Part shown: positions 44,046-57,085 of the stretch, one piece after another
How positions within the stretch are numbered: position 1 is the first letter of the stretch
Layout of the letters: each line of letters begins with the position of its first letter
Assembly (NCBI RefSeq): GCF_019097595.1
Contig: NC_080732.1
Span: 8,116,405 to 8,180,404, forward strand
From: Hemibagrus wyckioides
Lineage: Eukaryota; Chordata; Actinopteri; Siluriformes; Bagridae
DNA length: 64,000 bases
Direction of reading: 5' to 3'
Made by a program: the position numbers and the translations under genes
The notes under the pieces: generated by a model
Database searches by the model: none
Seen by the model: the letters and a program-made list of their open reading frames with translations, nothing else
What the model was told of the DNA's origin: nothing

Positions 44046-46977
44046 CATAAAAAAAGGTAAAGAAAAGTGAAAGTTAACTTTAATTAACAGAAAAATTAAC
44101 GAAAGACCAGAGCTGCAGAACATCCACCAGGAATGATGAAACTGTCCCCCTCAATTAGATATAAAATGTCTCTTCACTTGGTTGGAAACTCTACTTATAT
44201 AAGTTCTATCAGATATATAAAAGCCTGTCAGGGGTCCTTTTTATGTCCTAACCAGCTACAGCTGGAAATCAGATGAATCTGTAGGGAGCCATGGCAAGAA
44301 TTAGCGTGCCAAGGAAATTCGATAGTTTGCTAATCACACTGTTGTAGATTCTCACTTCTCTTTCCCTTCTTTCCCTCAAAAAACCTCTGTACTGAAGGAA
44401 TATTATTCAGCATCCTTAAATGATTTGTTATCTCTCTCTATATGTCATCTCACGTTATTTATATATTTTTAGCCCTGTTTTTGTGAGTATTATTTGCCTT
44501 TAATGCTAGCTCTGTTGTTTGGGTGCACTTAATGTTTCACCCTTTTGTGTGCTGATGCTGTTTTTGTGGTCATAAACTGATTACATTACTAAGAGTTGGA
44601 GCTGCACAAGACAGAGATGTGATATTCCCTGTCCGCTGAACATATTTATGACTAAAAATGTCATTCCTCGCTAAAAGAAACTAGTTTATTTACCCAAAAG
44701 GTAAGTAAATACAATATTTATTTTACAAGTGACTTTTTTCATTTGAACCAAATAAGATCGAACAGCTCAGCTATGGTTACACCTAAACTTTTCTAAAGCA
44801 TCGTTTTTGACAAACGCTTCTATTTCAACCAATGTTTAGATAATCAGTTTATTTACAAAGTAGTCCTCATTATCAATGCTGTTCATGTATCAAAGCCAGA
44901 CAAATTTGTACTGCTGTTTTTCCTATGACGGGTTATGCCACACTTTGTAACCCCTTGCAGTGCAACTTACGCAGCTCCTTACAGTGATTTAAGTAACTGT
45001 AGATTGCTGGTATTCTAAATAATAATGCATGTACATGTTTCAGTGTTAAGACATGGAAAATATAGTTCCAGGAAAGTGACAGCCAACTTGTTCGTATCAC
45101 CATAAAAATCGGAAAATGGTAAATGCATTGGAAACACTCGGGTCCTAAAGGGAATGAGAGGAGCCGGTATGATTGGATTTTAGCAGAAGCACACCTAATC
45201 AAAGCTAGTGGTGATAGCTGATGGTCACCAGGTTGTGTACTATGAGAGCACAATTAGTGTTTTACTAATCATTATTTAGCCTTTAAGCCGGCAAATTCAG
45301 AAACAGTAGACATACACAACACTTACCTAAGAATAGAGAAGATAAAACAATGAACCAAATAACTGCTATATTCACTACTTATATGCATAATTATTAGCTA
45401 TAGATTAATGATTAATTTACCACCTTTTTTGAAGCCTTAACTCATTTAGAGTGAGAAGTCAGCCAGAAGGTAATTTGAGGAAAAACCTCAATAATTGGGC
45501 TTCCTTTCTGTGCCTGTGGTAGAGCTCATATATAAAGTGAAAGCTTTCACATACTAATGAGAGACAGAGTCTGAAAACGTTAATGTATGGAGCACTAAAG
45601 CCAGGATGCTTTGTTACTACAGCCTCCTCTATTTAAAACAACACTCAAACAATCATTCCAATGCATCCCTTGTCCATTAGCACACATATTTTCATGGTTT
45701 CATTAGGAAATGTGCAGTAAAATGAAAGTGCGTGCTTCTGCTCCATCCTGATGTAGAATGCTAATGCATTTTCTTTCTCTTTACAGAACCTATTAGTGTT
45801 GTAGGAGAGTTCCAAATGACATTAACGTTTCATGGAAATAATTATCCCAGAGCCTATGTAATGGAAGTACTTACACTTCAACATAGAAGAAAATTGGAAT
45901 TTTAATTTAAGTCCAAATTCTAATTAAAAGCTTGACAATGGCAGCAACAAATAAATAATTGAATTGAATAATTCTGTATAATAAAATGTATTAATAAATT
46001 GTGTAATAAGTATTACCATCAATCACTCCCTTCAGAGTTTTGTGCTACTGAGCTTTCAAAAATTAAAGCAATGTGAAGGAAACACGTGATATTCAAAGGA
46101 ACTTGCAATTTTACAAAATTATCTCTGATTTTCAAATAATTTGGGCCAAGACACATTGGGTGACATTATCACAACGTGCATAGAGCTAAAGCCCTCTTTA
46201 ATTCACCTGTATCAAACATGAGTACAGAAAGTAATTGATAGCAGTGATAAGTGATAGCAGTTTAAAAGAAGAATCCTCCTGTGCTTGCAGTTTTTATTAG
46301 TGCTAAACAAACCAACACTCCCCTTTTTTAACAACAATAACATACATATGACTCATTATGTTTTATTTTAATATAAAGACTCTTAAAACTTTAACCCTGT
46401 ATATTTTCCGACTGATGATTACGGATATCCGTGACAAATACATAACACAATAACATCTTTTCTACAGTGAACAGGACTGGGTGATTAGACGATTATTAGA
46501 AATATGTGTTGCTGATGCTTGTCTGACAAAAATATTGGAAAGAAAAAAGAAAAGGGAGCCTGTGTTTTTGGAACTGAATTTATTTGGCTATATTCATAGT
46601 CAAATAACGTGACATTTAAATATTGGACATAAACGGCAAGAATTTATTGAATTCAGTTTTACTGTGCAACTTTTAAAGTAGATTTAGATAAAAGGAGACC
46701 TCAGAACTAAAAATGTAGACTCAGCAGATTGTTCTGATATGTATAAAATAACATTAATTACAATATTAATTAATCCAGTCCATTGTATTTAAATATTTAT
46801 AATACCTTAGTACTTTGTATATATAATGTGTTATGGGGAAAAAAACTGAAAGCACAAAGACTAATGGCTTTTATCTCAATTTAGTCATGAGTTAATTCTT
46901 TACTACTTTGCATCATACATTCAGTTTCCTCTCTATTTAATTGGCTTAGATTATTTTGAACATTGCTAAAATGCAAC

Positions 46978-46979
<2 letters not shown>

Positions 46980-47029
<50 letters not shown>
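46980..47029. repeat. (GA)n microsatellite
   Basis: About 25 GA units; it creates the Ser/Leu run in an antisense frame that is not a gene. Confidence 0.98.
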
Positions 47030-47031
<2 letters not shown>

Positions 47032-48164
47032 GTCCTCCATTAAAATGTGTCATGCTGCAATCTTGTTCCAAGAGAAACCCTGTGACACTATGCACCCAAT
47101 TAGCATCTTCAACCCACACTGCAAATGCTTGAAAGATGTGAGATAAGATCAGCAAATTGTGTTTTTGTGACAGAGGAGTGAAAATTAGTTACTGCACCTC
47201 AAATTGCCACTGGTTCATTGGTTCTGATCTTAGCACACAGACACATCATGTACACATTAGTTATGGATTAAATTTTGAGATGACAGGCTTATACACAGAC
47301 CATTCAAAACATTTCCTGCTTCTAGAAGACAGTCATTTTTTATTCTTTTGTCTCTACATTTATATTTAAAAAAAATAAGGCTGTCTTCTGAATGTCTCTC
47401 TGACAAGGCAAGAAGATTTTCTTCTTTCTGAATGAAAAAAAAAAAGAGACTGGATTCAGCTCCTGGCTGAACAGATGCACCATGTTCATTAGAGATAGAA
47501 CAGGTCAAATAAGATTAAACCTTCTGGGCTCACTTACATCCTTAAGACAGAGACATCACACTGTCTTCAGGCAATTAGGACTTTACAGCACAGCTAGATA
47601 CTGCTGTTTGGAGCACAGTGTCACTCATGCTGCAGGATGAAAAAGAAAAGATCAGAGAATGAATGCTAGACTCGCTTACACAGCTAATAGTCCACAAAAG
47701 TAGGGCACTAGAAAGGTTGAATCACTGTTAAAAGAAATATGCATGGTCACACTATGGTGCTGTGGGTGTGCCGATATTCATTACGTTCTTAATCAAGCAG
47801 TATATTAATCTTGTATTCAATTAGGTCATTTTGGAACGCCTGGCTGAATTTATAAATCACTTTGAAAATGGTTTAAAAAAAATTGTCCATGACTATCTAC
47901 CTACCAAACTGGGTTGCACTAAAATCCAAATTTCCTACTATTTAGAAATGTATCACAAAATCAGTAACATGCAGGATTTTTCCCCCTTATTTTCCCTCAA
48001 TTTGGTCTTGTCAGTTCTCACCCACTGAGCTAACTCACCCCTATCACACGACATCTACCACCTGGGGAGGGTAACACTAGCACATTCTTCCTTCCTACAA
48101 CAGGGCAAACACTTTTCCTTTATGCCGCTCAGAAGCATTTACGTGCGTACAATCAGGATATTAA

Positions 48165-48505
48165 TTTATTCATTTTCAACTGCTTTATCCTGGTCAGGTT
48201 ACACACACACACACACACACACACAGACACACAAGGTGGCAATATACATTAGATGGGACACCAGTCCATTACAGGGCACTATGCACTTACATTCAATTAT
48301 TCCGTCACATCTCAGCAAAACTGATTATAGCCAATAACATCTTTTGGCATGTTTTTGGCAGCTAGGAGAACTGAAGAAGCAAGAGGAAGCATAGTCACAA
48401 AGAAAATACCTGAGACAACACCCAGACCGTAACCCAAACTCAGGATGAACCGGGGAACTCGGAAATTGTGAGGTGTAATGTTACCCACTGTACCAATGTG
48501 TCATT
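48165..48505 (+). repeat. dispersed interspersed repeat, copy 5
   Basis: aactgctttatcctggtcagg, an internal (CA)n at 48200-48226, gggacaccagtccattacag, catgtttttgg, then acccaaactcaggatgaacc, gggaac and gtgaggtgtaatg-like end. The most complete copy in the window. Confidence 0.75.
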
Positions 48506-50665
48506 TTAACCTGGTCAACAACTTGCATGAATCTTTAACCCTTTTCACCAGTACACTGGTATTCCATTCCACTGGTGGAATGAAAATCAATTTATAGGAT
48601 ATTTTCAAACAGTATAGACAAATTAATTATTGTATCGCCACAGGTCTGATATAAAATTAGTTTTATATTAAGTCTGATAATAAAAGTCCAGTCCGATAAT
48701 AAAAGTCAGTTTTCAGTGTGAGACATTTTTACCTCTGTTGGGATAACCTTAAACAGAATTTTAGATTTTTATGAACAAGCAATTGAGGCATCACAGAGAG
48801 CAGGAAGCATTATTTATAAGCATTATTTAGATGCATCAAAGGTCAGCCGTATACAAATCAGCCTGCCAAGTTAAAGTCATTTTTCACTCACTACTACTCG
48901 CTCACTAACTACATTGCCCAGACTTAAAAACATTCGAGCAGAAACACATGGTTCCAATACAAGTTGTGAGGGTGGGGGAAAAAACAACATTAGCCTTGAT
49001 TAGTGAGGGTGAAATTCTAAGCCTCATCCACTTTGCATTGAAAGGTGAGAAAGTGCATGTAGACTTTTCAGCTGAATTTGAACAGCTCATATTCAGAGAA
49101 TATACTGAATGTAAGCAAAGAAAGTGGAGCAGCTGATTTCAGGCAGGTGGATAAGAGGTTGGAAGATTGCCTAAATTATACTGTAAAGTCTAAAGTGAGC
49201 ACTGAGTGAGTCGTCCTTTATTATAATCCACTGAAAGCTTGTCTATATAAATCAATAATGATAAATCAGGAACTATTCAGAGGGTTCAGAATATTCCTGA
49301 TTAAATGCTCCTTCCTCTGGATATACAGTAATGAGGTAATTAATGCAAGGATTTATCTTATAGAAACAAGAGGAAACAGTTTCTAGTCCCATTACAGATC
49401 CAGGAGGGATTCACTACAAATCACAAGCTTCTTAAAACTGCACAATAATGCAGTAACCTACAAATGTCATTTATCCTTTTCCCAGTCACTGAACTCACAC
49501 CTGGCTATAAGATTTCACTAAGCTGTTAGCACTTGTCTTAACTATGGCTTAAATTAATAAAAGTGGTCATTTTACACTAATGTGATTTTATGCAGACCGT
49601 AATTAAACAATCTGTGTCACACCATGTAGGCTCATTAGGCAATCACAATCCAAGGCCTCAGGGATGACAATGTCTTTTTTTTATAGACATGAAGTAATTA
49701 ACCTTAACATCCATGACACTCTCAATGCATCATAAACATTGTCTGGTATAGTTATACTCGTTGGTGCCAGATGTATGGTTTGAGTATTTTGAGGATTTCC
49801 TGTGATATTTTTTTCACAACAATCCATAATGTTTATATTCTATTCTGGATTTTGTAAAGATATCCTGTTTGCTGAACATGCCTGATATTTTTGGATAGTG
49901 TGCTGATTTGCATTAAACTGTCTATCTGCACCTGCATCAATCTAAACCTCTTCATTGTGACATCACAGGCATAAATAAATAGCAAGAATAATTATCAACT
50001 AATATAAAGTTCAAAATAGAATACAAAATGCTGTAGAGTTGTCATGGGAAGGTGGGAGGTGTAGAGTGAAAAGGGTGAGAATTTATAGTAACTGACTAAA
50101 TGCCAAAAGAAACAGGACCAAATAAATTCACAACACTAAAGTAAATGTGTTTCAGTGAAGTATAAAGGGACAATAGATGTGGAATAGTTTCATTTAAAGT
50201 GATTGAGTAATAAATTGGTAGTGGGAATGGACTAGAGGCTATTTTGTAGCCTGATACACTGCTGGTAAAAACAGTTTTTAGCCAGGTGTCTGTGATTGAA
50301 AGTGATCAGAAACAGCTCCTGTGTTAGGTGACTAAATTCAGGTGTTTCTTTTTTCTAGCCTTTCTCCCACACTGTACCTTGTAAATGTCCTGTGAAGCTA
50401 TGAGTCTGTTGTGAGTTATCTGTCCGGAGCATGTGATGAGCCCTCCTGTTCTCAACATTTCTGGAGACAGAGCAATTCCTGTACCCTACAATGATGCCAC
50501 CAGTTAGGATAATATCTATGGTACAGCAATAGATGTTAGGGAGGAGTGTTAGGGACAAGTTCACAATTCTTGAGCTCCCACAAGAAGTCTCTGGGAACAT
50601 GAAGCTACTTACTCTTTCCACTTCAGATCTACTGGTGTCAAAAGGGATGTTTTATCCTCCACATA

Positions 50666-51898
50666 CACTATATTGCCAAAAGTATTCGCTCACCTGCCTT
50701 GATTCGCATATGAACTTAAGTGACATCCCATTCCTAATCCATAGGGTTCAATATGACGTCGGTCCACCCTTTGCAGCTATAACAGCTTCAACTCTTCTGG
50801 GAAGGCTGTCCACAAGGTTTAGGAGTGTGTTTATGGGAATTTTTGACCATTCTTCCAGAAGCACATTTGTGAGGTCACACACTGATGTTGGACGAGAAGG
50901 CCTGGCTCTCAGTCTCCGCTCTAATTCATCCCAAAGGTGTTCTATCGGGTTGAGGTCAGGACTCTGTGCAGGCCAGTCAAGTTCATCCACACCAGACTCT
51001 GTCATCCATGTCTTTATGGACCTTGCTTTGTACACTGGTGCACAGTCATGTTGGAAGAGGAAGGGGCCAGCTCCAAACTGTTCCCACAAAGTTGGGAGCA
51101 TGGAATTGTCCAAAATGTCTTGGTATGCTGAAGCATTCAGAGTTCCTTTCACTGGAACTAAGGGGCCAAGCCCAGCTCCTGAAAAACAACCCCACACCAT
51201 AATCCCCCCTCCACCAAACTTTACACTTGGCACAATGCAGTCAGACAAGTACCGTTCTCCTGGCAACCGCCAAACCCAGACTCGTTCATCAGATTGCCAG
51301 ATGGAGAAGCGTGATTTGTCACTCCACTGCTCTAGATTCCAGTGGCGGCATGCTTTACACCGCTGCATCCGACGCTTTGCATTGCACTTGGTGATGTATG
51401 GCTTGGATGCAGCTGCTCGGCCATGGAAACCCATTCCATGAAGCTCTCTGCGCACTGTTCTTGAGCTAATCTGAAGGCCACATGAAGTTTGGAGGTCTGT
51501 AGCGATTGACTCTGCAGAAAGTTGGCGACCTCTTCGCACTATGCGCCTCAGCATCCGCTGACCCCGCTCCGTCAGTTTACGTGGCCTACCACTTCGTGGC
51601 TGAGTTGCTGTCGTTCCCAAACACTTCCACGTTCTTATAATACAGCTGACAGTTGACTGTGGAATATTTAGGAGCGAGGAAATTTCACGACTGGATTTGT
51701 TGCACAGGTGGCATCCTATCACAGTTCCACGCTGGAATTCACTGAGCTCCTGAGAGCGACCCATTCTCTCACAAATGTTTGTAAAAACAGTCTGCATGCC
51801 TAGGTGCTTGATTTTATACACCTGTGGCCATGGAAGTGATTGGAACACCTGATTCTGATTATTTGGAGGGGTGAGCGAATACTTTTGGCAATATAGTG
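50666..51898 (-). mobile_element. Tc1-like transposon, near-complete, with TA target duplication
   Basis: 1233 bp. Both ends read cactatattgccaaaagtat followed by tcgctcacc, in inverted orientation, and TA stands at both borders (50664-50665 and 51899-51900). The terminal repeats are short (about 28 bp). One minus-strand frame fills nearly the whole element. The sharpness of the ends and the open frame mark it as the youngest DNA transposon in the window. Confidence 0.96.
50748..51848 (-). CDS. Tc1-like DDE transposase with an uninterrupted frame
   Basis: 366 codons from the first Met; the more likely start is the Met of [10 protein letters not shown] at codon 29 (51764), giving 338 residues, the usual Tc1 size. 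Such enzymes cut and paste their own element at TA sites in the nucleus. Seen in order: helix-turn-helix around codons 54-74 ([20 protein letters not shown]), GRPR hook (87-90), second DNA-binding part (106-135), first Asp D177 in [18 protein letters not shown] (212-221), second Asp D268 in FQHDCAP, and Glu E303 in [15 protein letters not shown]. The 34-residue spacing between D268 and E303 is DD34E. Odd points: the stretch before D177 runs EQW-SDKS, lacking about five residues usually present before SDES, and Glu after SD is Lys. The enzyme may therefore be inactive although open. Confidence 0.93.
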   Translation of the reverse strand: MFQSLPWPQVYKIKHLGMQTVFTNICERMGRSQELSEFQRGTVIGCHLCNKSSREISSLLNIPQSTVSCIIRTWKCLGTTATQPRSGRPRKLTERGQRMLRRIVRRGRQLSAESIATDLQTSCGLQISSRTVRRELHGMGFHGRAAASKPYITKCNAKRRMQRCKACRHWNLEQWSDKSRFSIWQSDERVWVWRLPGERYLSDCIVPSVKFGGGGIMVWGCFSGAGLGPLVPVKGTLNASAYQDILDNSMLPTLWEQFGAGPFLFQHDCAPVYKARSIKTWMTESGVDELDWPAQSPDLNPIEHLWDELERRLRARPSRPTSVCDLTNVLLEEWSKIPINTLLNLVDSLPRRVEAVIAAKGGPTSY

Positions 51899-53707
51899 TA
51901 ACTTACTGTAGTTGTTATCATAGCACTCCCTTGTCTCCATTTGTAATGAAGCATGGCTGTATTGTCAGCAATGTTGGAGTTATATCTACATGCAGGGAGT
52001 ATAGGAGCTGGCTGAATAAATGGCCCTGGGAGGCATAGTACCTATGTTTCACATAAGCATGGAAGTTGGGCTTACCAATTACAACCAATTGCCTATCAGG
52101 CAATCCATTTGAACGGCCAAAGGTCCAGCTCCAGATCTTAGTTATGATGTTAAATACCAAAAGGTAACTGGTTATCTGCATTATTACTTGTGTATCAACA
52201 GATCTGATGTTATGGAACTTAGTAAGAGTTCATGGTGGATGAAACAGATTTTGAGTGCCCTGGCCTTTGATGCACTCTGTAACAGAAAAAGCCAGTGCAA
52301 CATGTTGATGGTTATTCAAACAAGAGACCTTTACAAAGGCTGTGCAGGGGTTTTTATCTGTGTTTAAATTCAGAATAATCATGGTCTAGAGTCTGAGCTC
52401 TATTGGGGAAAACCATCCTCCAGTTTGCACTATTAAAGAAGCAGCATCTAGATGTGAAGCTTAAATGATTTTATGATCATGTGTGCACTAATGATTTTCA
52501 TGGACAGCATCTATGCTGCCCTCTGCAGCACATGTTTGAGGAACATTTTCAGAACTAACCTGATTCCAAGATGCAGCAAAGACCTGTTTATCAATGTCTT
52601 TATTTTTGGAAGTTCTATTAAACAGACTATGAGCATATGCCCCCCAACTCTGGCACCCAGCTGTTAGGATATTGGATAATGGATGTCTAGAAGCAAGAGT
52701 GGAATGGGAAGGTTACTTGTGTTTGCTTATAAATGTTTCTGCCATACTAGCAATGTGCAAAAAAATTGCAGTATAATGTAGAGCTCTGCCTGCCCGGAGG
52801 GGGCATCATTTAACATGCCCAAATGTCTTGCTCAGCAAGATTGATTGACTCTTCTTTTATTTGAAGCTTTCGGCCATTTCCGGATGAAGCCTCACTCTGA
52901 GAAGCAATTACGGTTCCCCAATATTAGGTTTGTTTTGCTTAAATTAACCAACAGTACATTACTTTCTTGGTCTAGGCCTGTGAATTAAGAACATCATAAA
53001 AATGTGATTCATAAAAACACAGGTCAATGTTTCTGTCACATTGCTTCTTGGGGAAAAATTCAAAATGAACTTCCTTGCAGGAATATTGAAATGCTTGCAT
53101 AAGAGCCATAATTTAGATTAAGTTTCAGATTTTAGTTACAGGTCTAATCTTAAAAATATGGCATGCTGTTTAAGTGCTGGATTAGAATATAGTGTCAGGA
53201 TGTACAGGGCCATTCACTCGACAGAAATATGATTTCATAAAAATTCTTAAAACTTTCAGAGTGCTCCTGCAGGCTAAGATGTTCTATTATACAAGATTAT
53301 TGCTATATTTTAGTAGAAGTACAAGGTACATGTATCTCTGAAGTTTTTTTATAATCATTTTTTATTTATTTATTTATTTATTTATTTTTTAAAGAAAGAA
53401 AACGATACTTGATCGAAGCATGTCATACCATAAAATTGATGTGGAGATCATTAGCTAATTGCTTGTTCAGGGTAAATGTTCAAATTAATACATAGCATGA
53501 GAATGTTGTCCACTATATGGCATGGTTATTCAGTCAGCTAGTTAGATAGCCAACAATAGTTTTCCTGTAAATGGAGTGCAACTGTATTGTATGTTCTAAA
53601 TGGCAGTTTATATGCAAAAAAAATCTATAATAGATTCATAGGCTGCCATTTTATCAATATCTGATGTTGAGATAAAATATGCAATGCTTAGTTCTTGATA
53701 TGCCTAT

Positions 53708-54014
53708 TGTGGAAGCAGGGGCATGGTCAAGCGCAGGTTTGTGAATGGATGGCAGAGCCAAGAGAAGTGAATGGTAAAGTTCAGACACCTCTGCCGAATT
53801 GTATTAATGACAGTTCTCTGTTGCAGTCAGCTTCGGCAGGGATAAAAGAGAAAGAGACGAGAGACTAGGAGACAGAGCCTAGCACACAGAGCCATGTGTT
53901 TGAATGTGAATGTGCGTGTATGTGTCTGAAAAAATAAAAAATAAAAGTGCACTGTGAGTTATCCCAAGTCTGCGTCCAGTTTCTTCTTTCCCGAACCACC
54001 TCAAACATGCTACA
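53708..54014 (+). mobile_element. probable solo LTR of an LTR retrotransposon
   Basis: 307 bp starting tgtggaagca and ending catgctaca (TG...CA), flanked by a near-perfect 5-bp duplication (cctat at 53703-53707, cgtat at 54015-54019). It has a TATA-like ggataaaag at about 53838, an aataaa signal at about 53932-53945 and a gtgcactgtgagtt stretch after it. No internal gag/pol sequence or primer-binding site follows. The superfamily is not assigned. Confidence 0.7.
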
Positions 54015-55077
54015 CGTATATTTCTAGACACATGCTTATTTTAACTGTCAGTAATACTTTAATAAAATCCCTGTTTTGCTACACACAGTTGGATTCTTGT
54101 AGTTCTGCAGGTCTTGTACCCATTCAACTGTAAACTGTATTAGCTTCTCGAGAAGAAAAGGGTCTGGAAATGTAAGAAGAGGAAGCATCTCCACTCTCTG
54201 TCTGCATTAAATAAGGCCAATTTTAGCCATATAATATTGCTTGACATCCAGATGGAAAGTTCTGATATAACCCCTTCTCGTTCAATTTGACCAGGATAAG
54301 CACAAAAAAAGCACAACAATACTGCGATCTCTTACTGCCTTGCAGTGTATGCATGTGATTATTGCATATAACATCTGAACAAAGTTCTAATCCAATAGCC
54401 CTGTATATAAGGCCTAACACTGAATGAATACTGTTCAAAAACAGACACAAATGCTTATTTAGGTAGAACACCCTTGTCTGAAAACTCTGACATAAAAGAA
54501 ATAGGTTATTTGTCAGAAGATTTAAACCACCACTCAGCTTTATTGAAGCGGGCAGATAAATGAGCCTTTGTGTTTTTAAGTGGATAGCAGCTGACATTTT
54601 AATGGAAATGCTTGTTTGGCTCACTTGGCATCATTCAATCGGACATTAAACAGAAGGAAAAATGGCAACGACTAATCCAAACTTTTTTTTTATTTTATTG
54701 CCAATTTGCCAGTTTTATTACTGGTCATTATTTTTAAAGCAGCAAATATGCAAACATGAAAACTACACATGCGTTTGTCAATAACTGTCACGGCAGTTGG
54801 CAAAGCACAAACAGATACTTTGAGAGAAAATGGGTTTCATGACAAATTCCATTTTCTTAATAGATTTTGAATCAAGCCAGAGCTGACAGCTAGACTCCAA
54901 GGAATTTAAGGATAACAATACTGCATGATTAATACTGACACCAAATAAATACGGCTGGTACATTATGGCTATGGTAAGTTCCCTAGAAAGGAATCTGTTG
55001 GCTGTTTATTTCTACTTTCATTGAACATCTACTTGTTAAATATGCTCAGTATATCTGCATTTACACTACATTTACAT

Positions 55078-55130
55078 TCACAGCATTTGGCAGATGCCCT
55101 TATCCAAAGCAACTTACAGAAGAGCTTTTG
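55078..55130 (-). repeat. SINE tail fragment
   Basis: tacattcacagcatttggca, gatgcccttatccaaagcaac is the tail of the SINE found next to it, read on the minus strand. Confidence 0.6.
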
Positions 55131-55244
55131 AAGACTCTATTATGAAATACATCGATACTGGGTCACAGATTGAGAATACCATCAATCTAACACTCTGTTG
55201 GGAGGATATACAGCAAGAAAAGCGCACAAATTTCTTCTTATTAT

Positions 55245-55436
55245 TATATATTTACATTTCTGGCATAACAGACACCCTTATCCAGAAAGACATTTTATCT
55301 CATTTTATACAACTGAGCAACTGGGGGTTAAAGAACTTGCTCAAGGGCCCAGCAGTGGTAGCTTGGCGGACCTGGGAGTTGAACTCACAACCTTACGATC
55401 ATTAGTCCAACACCTTAAACACTAAGCTTCCACATC
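55245..55436 (-). repeat. tRNA-derived SINE, minus strand
   Basis: On the minus strand: gttggactaatgatcgtaagg, ttgtgagttcaactccca (B-box), ccaagctaccactgctggg, cccttgagcaagttctttaac, gttgtataaaatgagataaa, ggataagggtgtctgttatg. The most complete SINE in the window. Confidence 0.8.
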
Positions 55437-56889
55437 CCACACTTAAATTACTATTATTTTTTTAGTACTAGTTTAAGTATTTCAGGAAGAGGAAGGCCTT
55501 TACACATTGTTTTAAGACAGCCAGTGACTCAGCTGTTTTGATAAGTTCATTCCATCACTTAAGTGCCTTCACTGTGTGTTCTTCATTGTACCCTATAAAA
55601 ACTATGTTCAGGGAAACGCTTTTAGTCTTTTAAAACCATCTGTCTCCTGTGCTGTTTCCTATACTTGATGTTCAATCCAATGTCTTTTTATGCCACTGAT
55701 TTCAGCTTATACGTGGGCATATCATCATCTGAATAAGTATGATCATATATTGTCTACACTTTTGTTTTCTTTTTAAGCAATAAATATATTTGATGGATTT
55801 TACTTTTTCTTTTTTTTTGGACTTTTTCAGATAATGATTCTGGGGTAGAAAAGTTGAGAACTAGCTATTTTTGCTTAGCTATAGTTATGTAACAAATAAA
55901 AGCATTACGACCCAAAATATGTCATGGTAGGAAAAAACTTGTGTGGTGGAATCTGATGTACTGTTACAAAGTCTCATTCCATAAATATACGGCAAAAAAA
56001 ATAAATTAAAGGAACACTGTTTATTAAGAGAATAGCATCAAGTCAACTAAACTCCTGGGATATTGATCTGGTCAGTTAAGTAGCAGAGTGGGTTGTTAAT
56101 CAGTTTCAGCTTCATTGGTGTTAATGAAATTAACAACAGGCGCACTAGATGGGCAACAATGAGACGACCCCCAAACAGGAATGGTTTTACCGGTGGAGGC
56201 CACTGACATTTTTTTCCCTACTTTGTCTTTGAATTCAGTGTCTTTGAATTCAGCCATCATTTCTATTTCCATCAAACAATGTGGCATCCTTTCATTCCTA
56301 ACACATTACCCAGTCCATATCAGTATAGATATCCAGCGTAATATTTTTCCCCATTGAGATCTGATGTGTTTTCAAAGTGTTCCTTTAATTTTTTGAGCAG
56401 TATATAAATAAATGTCACCTTAAAGAAATTTTCACCATGTCAGTGATACATATGATATGATTCAACACATCAATGATACATTTGTTGCTGCTAACTGACA
56501 CCTATTTATTATTAGCCTTAGATTAAATGATATATTTGCGTGTGATGGAGCTGTTGCCCAAAAACTTTATAAAATATTAAAGCATTAGCATTAATGCAAA
56601 CCTGATTTGAATTACAGACTGTACTACTACTGGAGCCATTCTGTTACTGAATTAATTAATCAACAATCAATCTTCTGGCTAATCCGAGTTGAGAATTTAA
56701 CAACACTGTAGTATAGTAAATATAGTTTTGTCAAACTATAGATCTACTAAAATGTGCCCATGAACCTGCTTTATTCACAGGAAGAGACTGTTTAATTGAC
56801 ATAGCAAATGGCCAGATGTATGTACTTACTTTTAAACAATCCTTTGATTATTTTGCTACAGAAAAGCTTCTTTTGTCACAGTTTTCAGA

Positions 56890-57085
56890 CATTTGTTTAG
56901 AAGAATCATTACAGCACAGTGAATTTCTTTTTTTTTTTTGCATCTCCCAGCTGGATAGGGGTCAGCAGAGAGGCTTAAGGGCCTTGCTGAAGGGCACAAC
57001 AGTGGCAGCATAGTGATGGTAGGGCTTGAACCCTCAACCTACTGATTTGTAGAACCCTAACTGTTGAGCCACTATTGCCCCATTT
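56890..57085 (-). repeat. tRNA-derived SINE, minus strand (second subtype)
   Basis: On the minus strand: ggggcaatagtggctcaaca, ggttgagggttcaagccct (B-box), ctgccactgttgtgccc, ttcagcaaggcccttaagcc, then ctgtgctgtaatgatt. A poly-A-like run follows the core. Confidence 0.75.

Larger units (their letters stand above)
36612..50665. other. intron 1 and/or 5' flank of cntnap2: no gene recognised
   Basis: No signal-peptide exon, and no other coding exon, could be supported. Contents: dispersed repeats, the duplicated block (37592-38262, 40001-40695), a Tc1 fragment near 40840-41010, simple repeats (39034-39062, 43864-43893, 46980-47029, 48200-48226) and otherwise AT-rich unique-looking sequence. In the mammalian gene intron 1 is very long, so exon 1 may lie well beyond 64000. 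Confidence 0.6.

Noticed and set aside
44933..45253. 106-aa minus-strand open frame
   Set aside because: No recognised domain, splice signals or homology by eye; expected by chance in 64 kb.
48905..49136. Overlapping 61- and 62-aa frames on both strands
   Set aside because: Too short, no splice context or family match; likely chance in non-coding DNA.
50533..51441. 302-aa plus-strand open frame
   Set aside because: It is the antisense shadow of the Tc1 transposase at 50748-51848 and extends into the flank by chance; no domain is recognisable.
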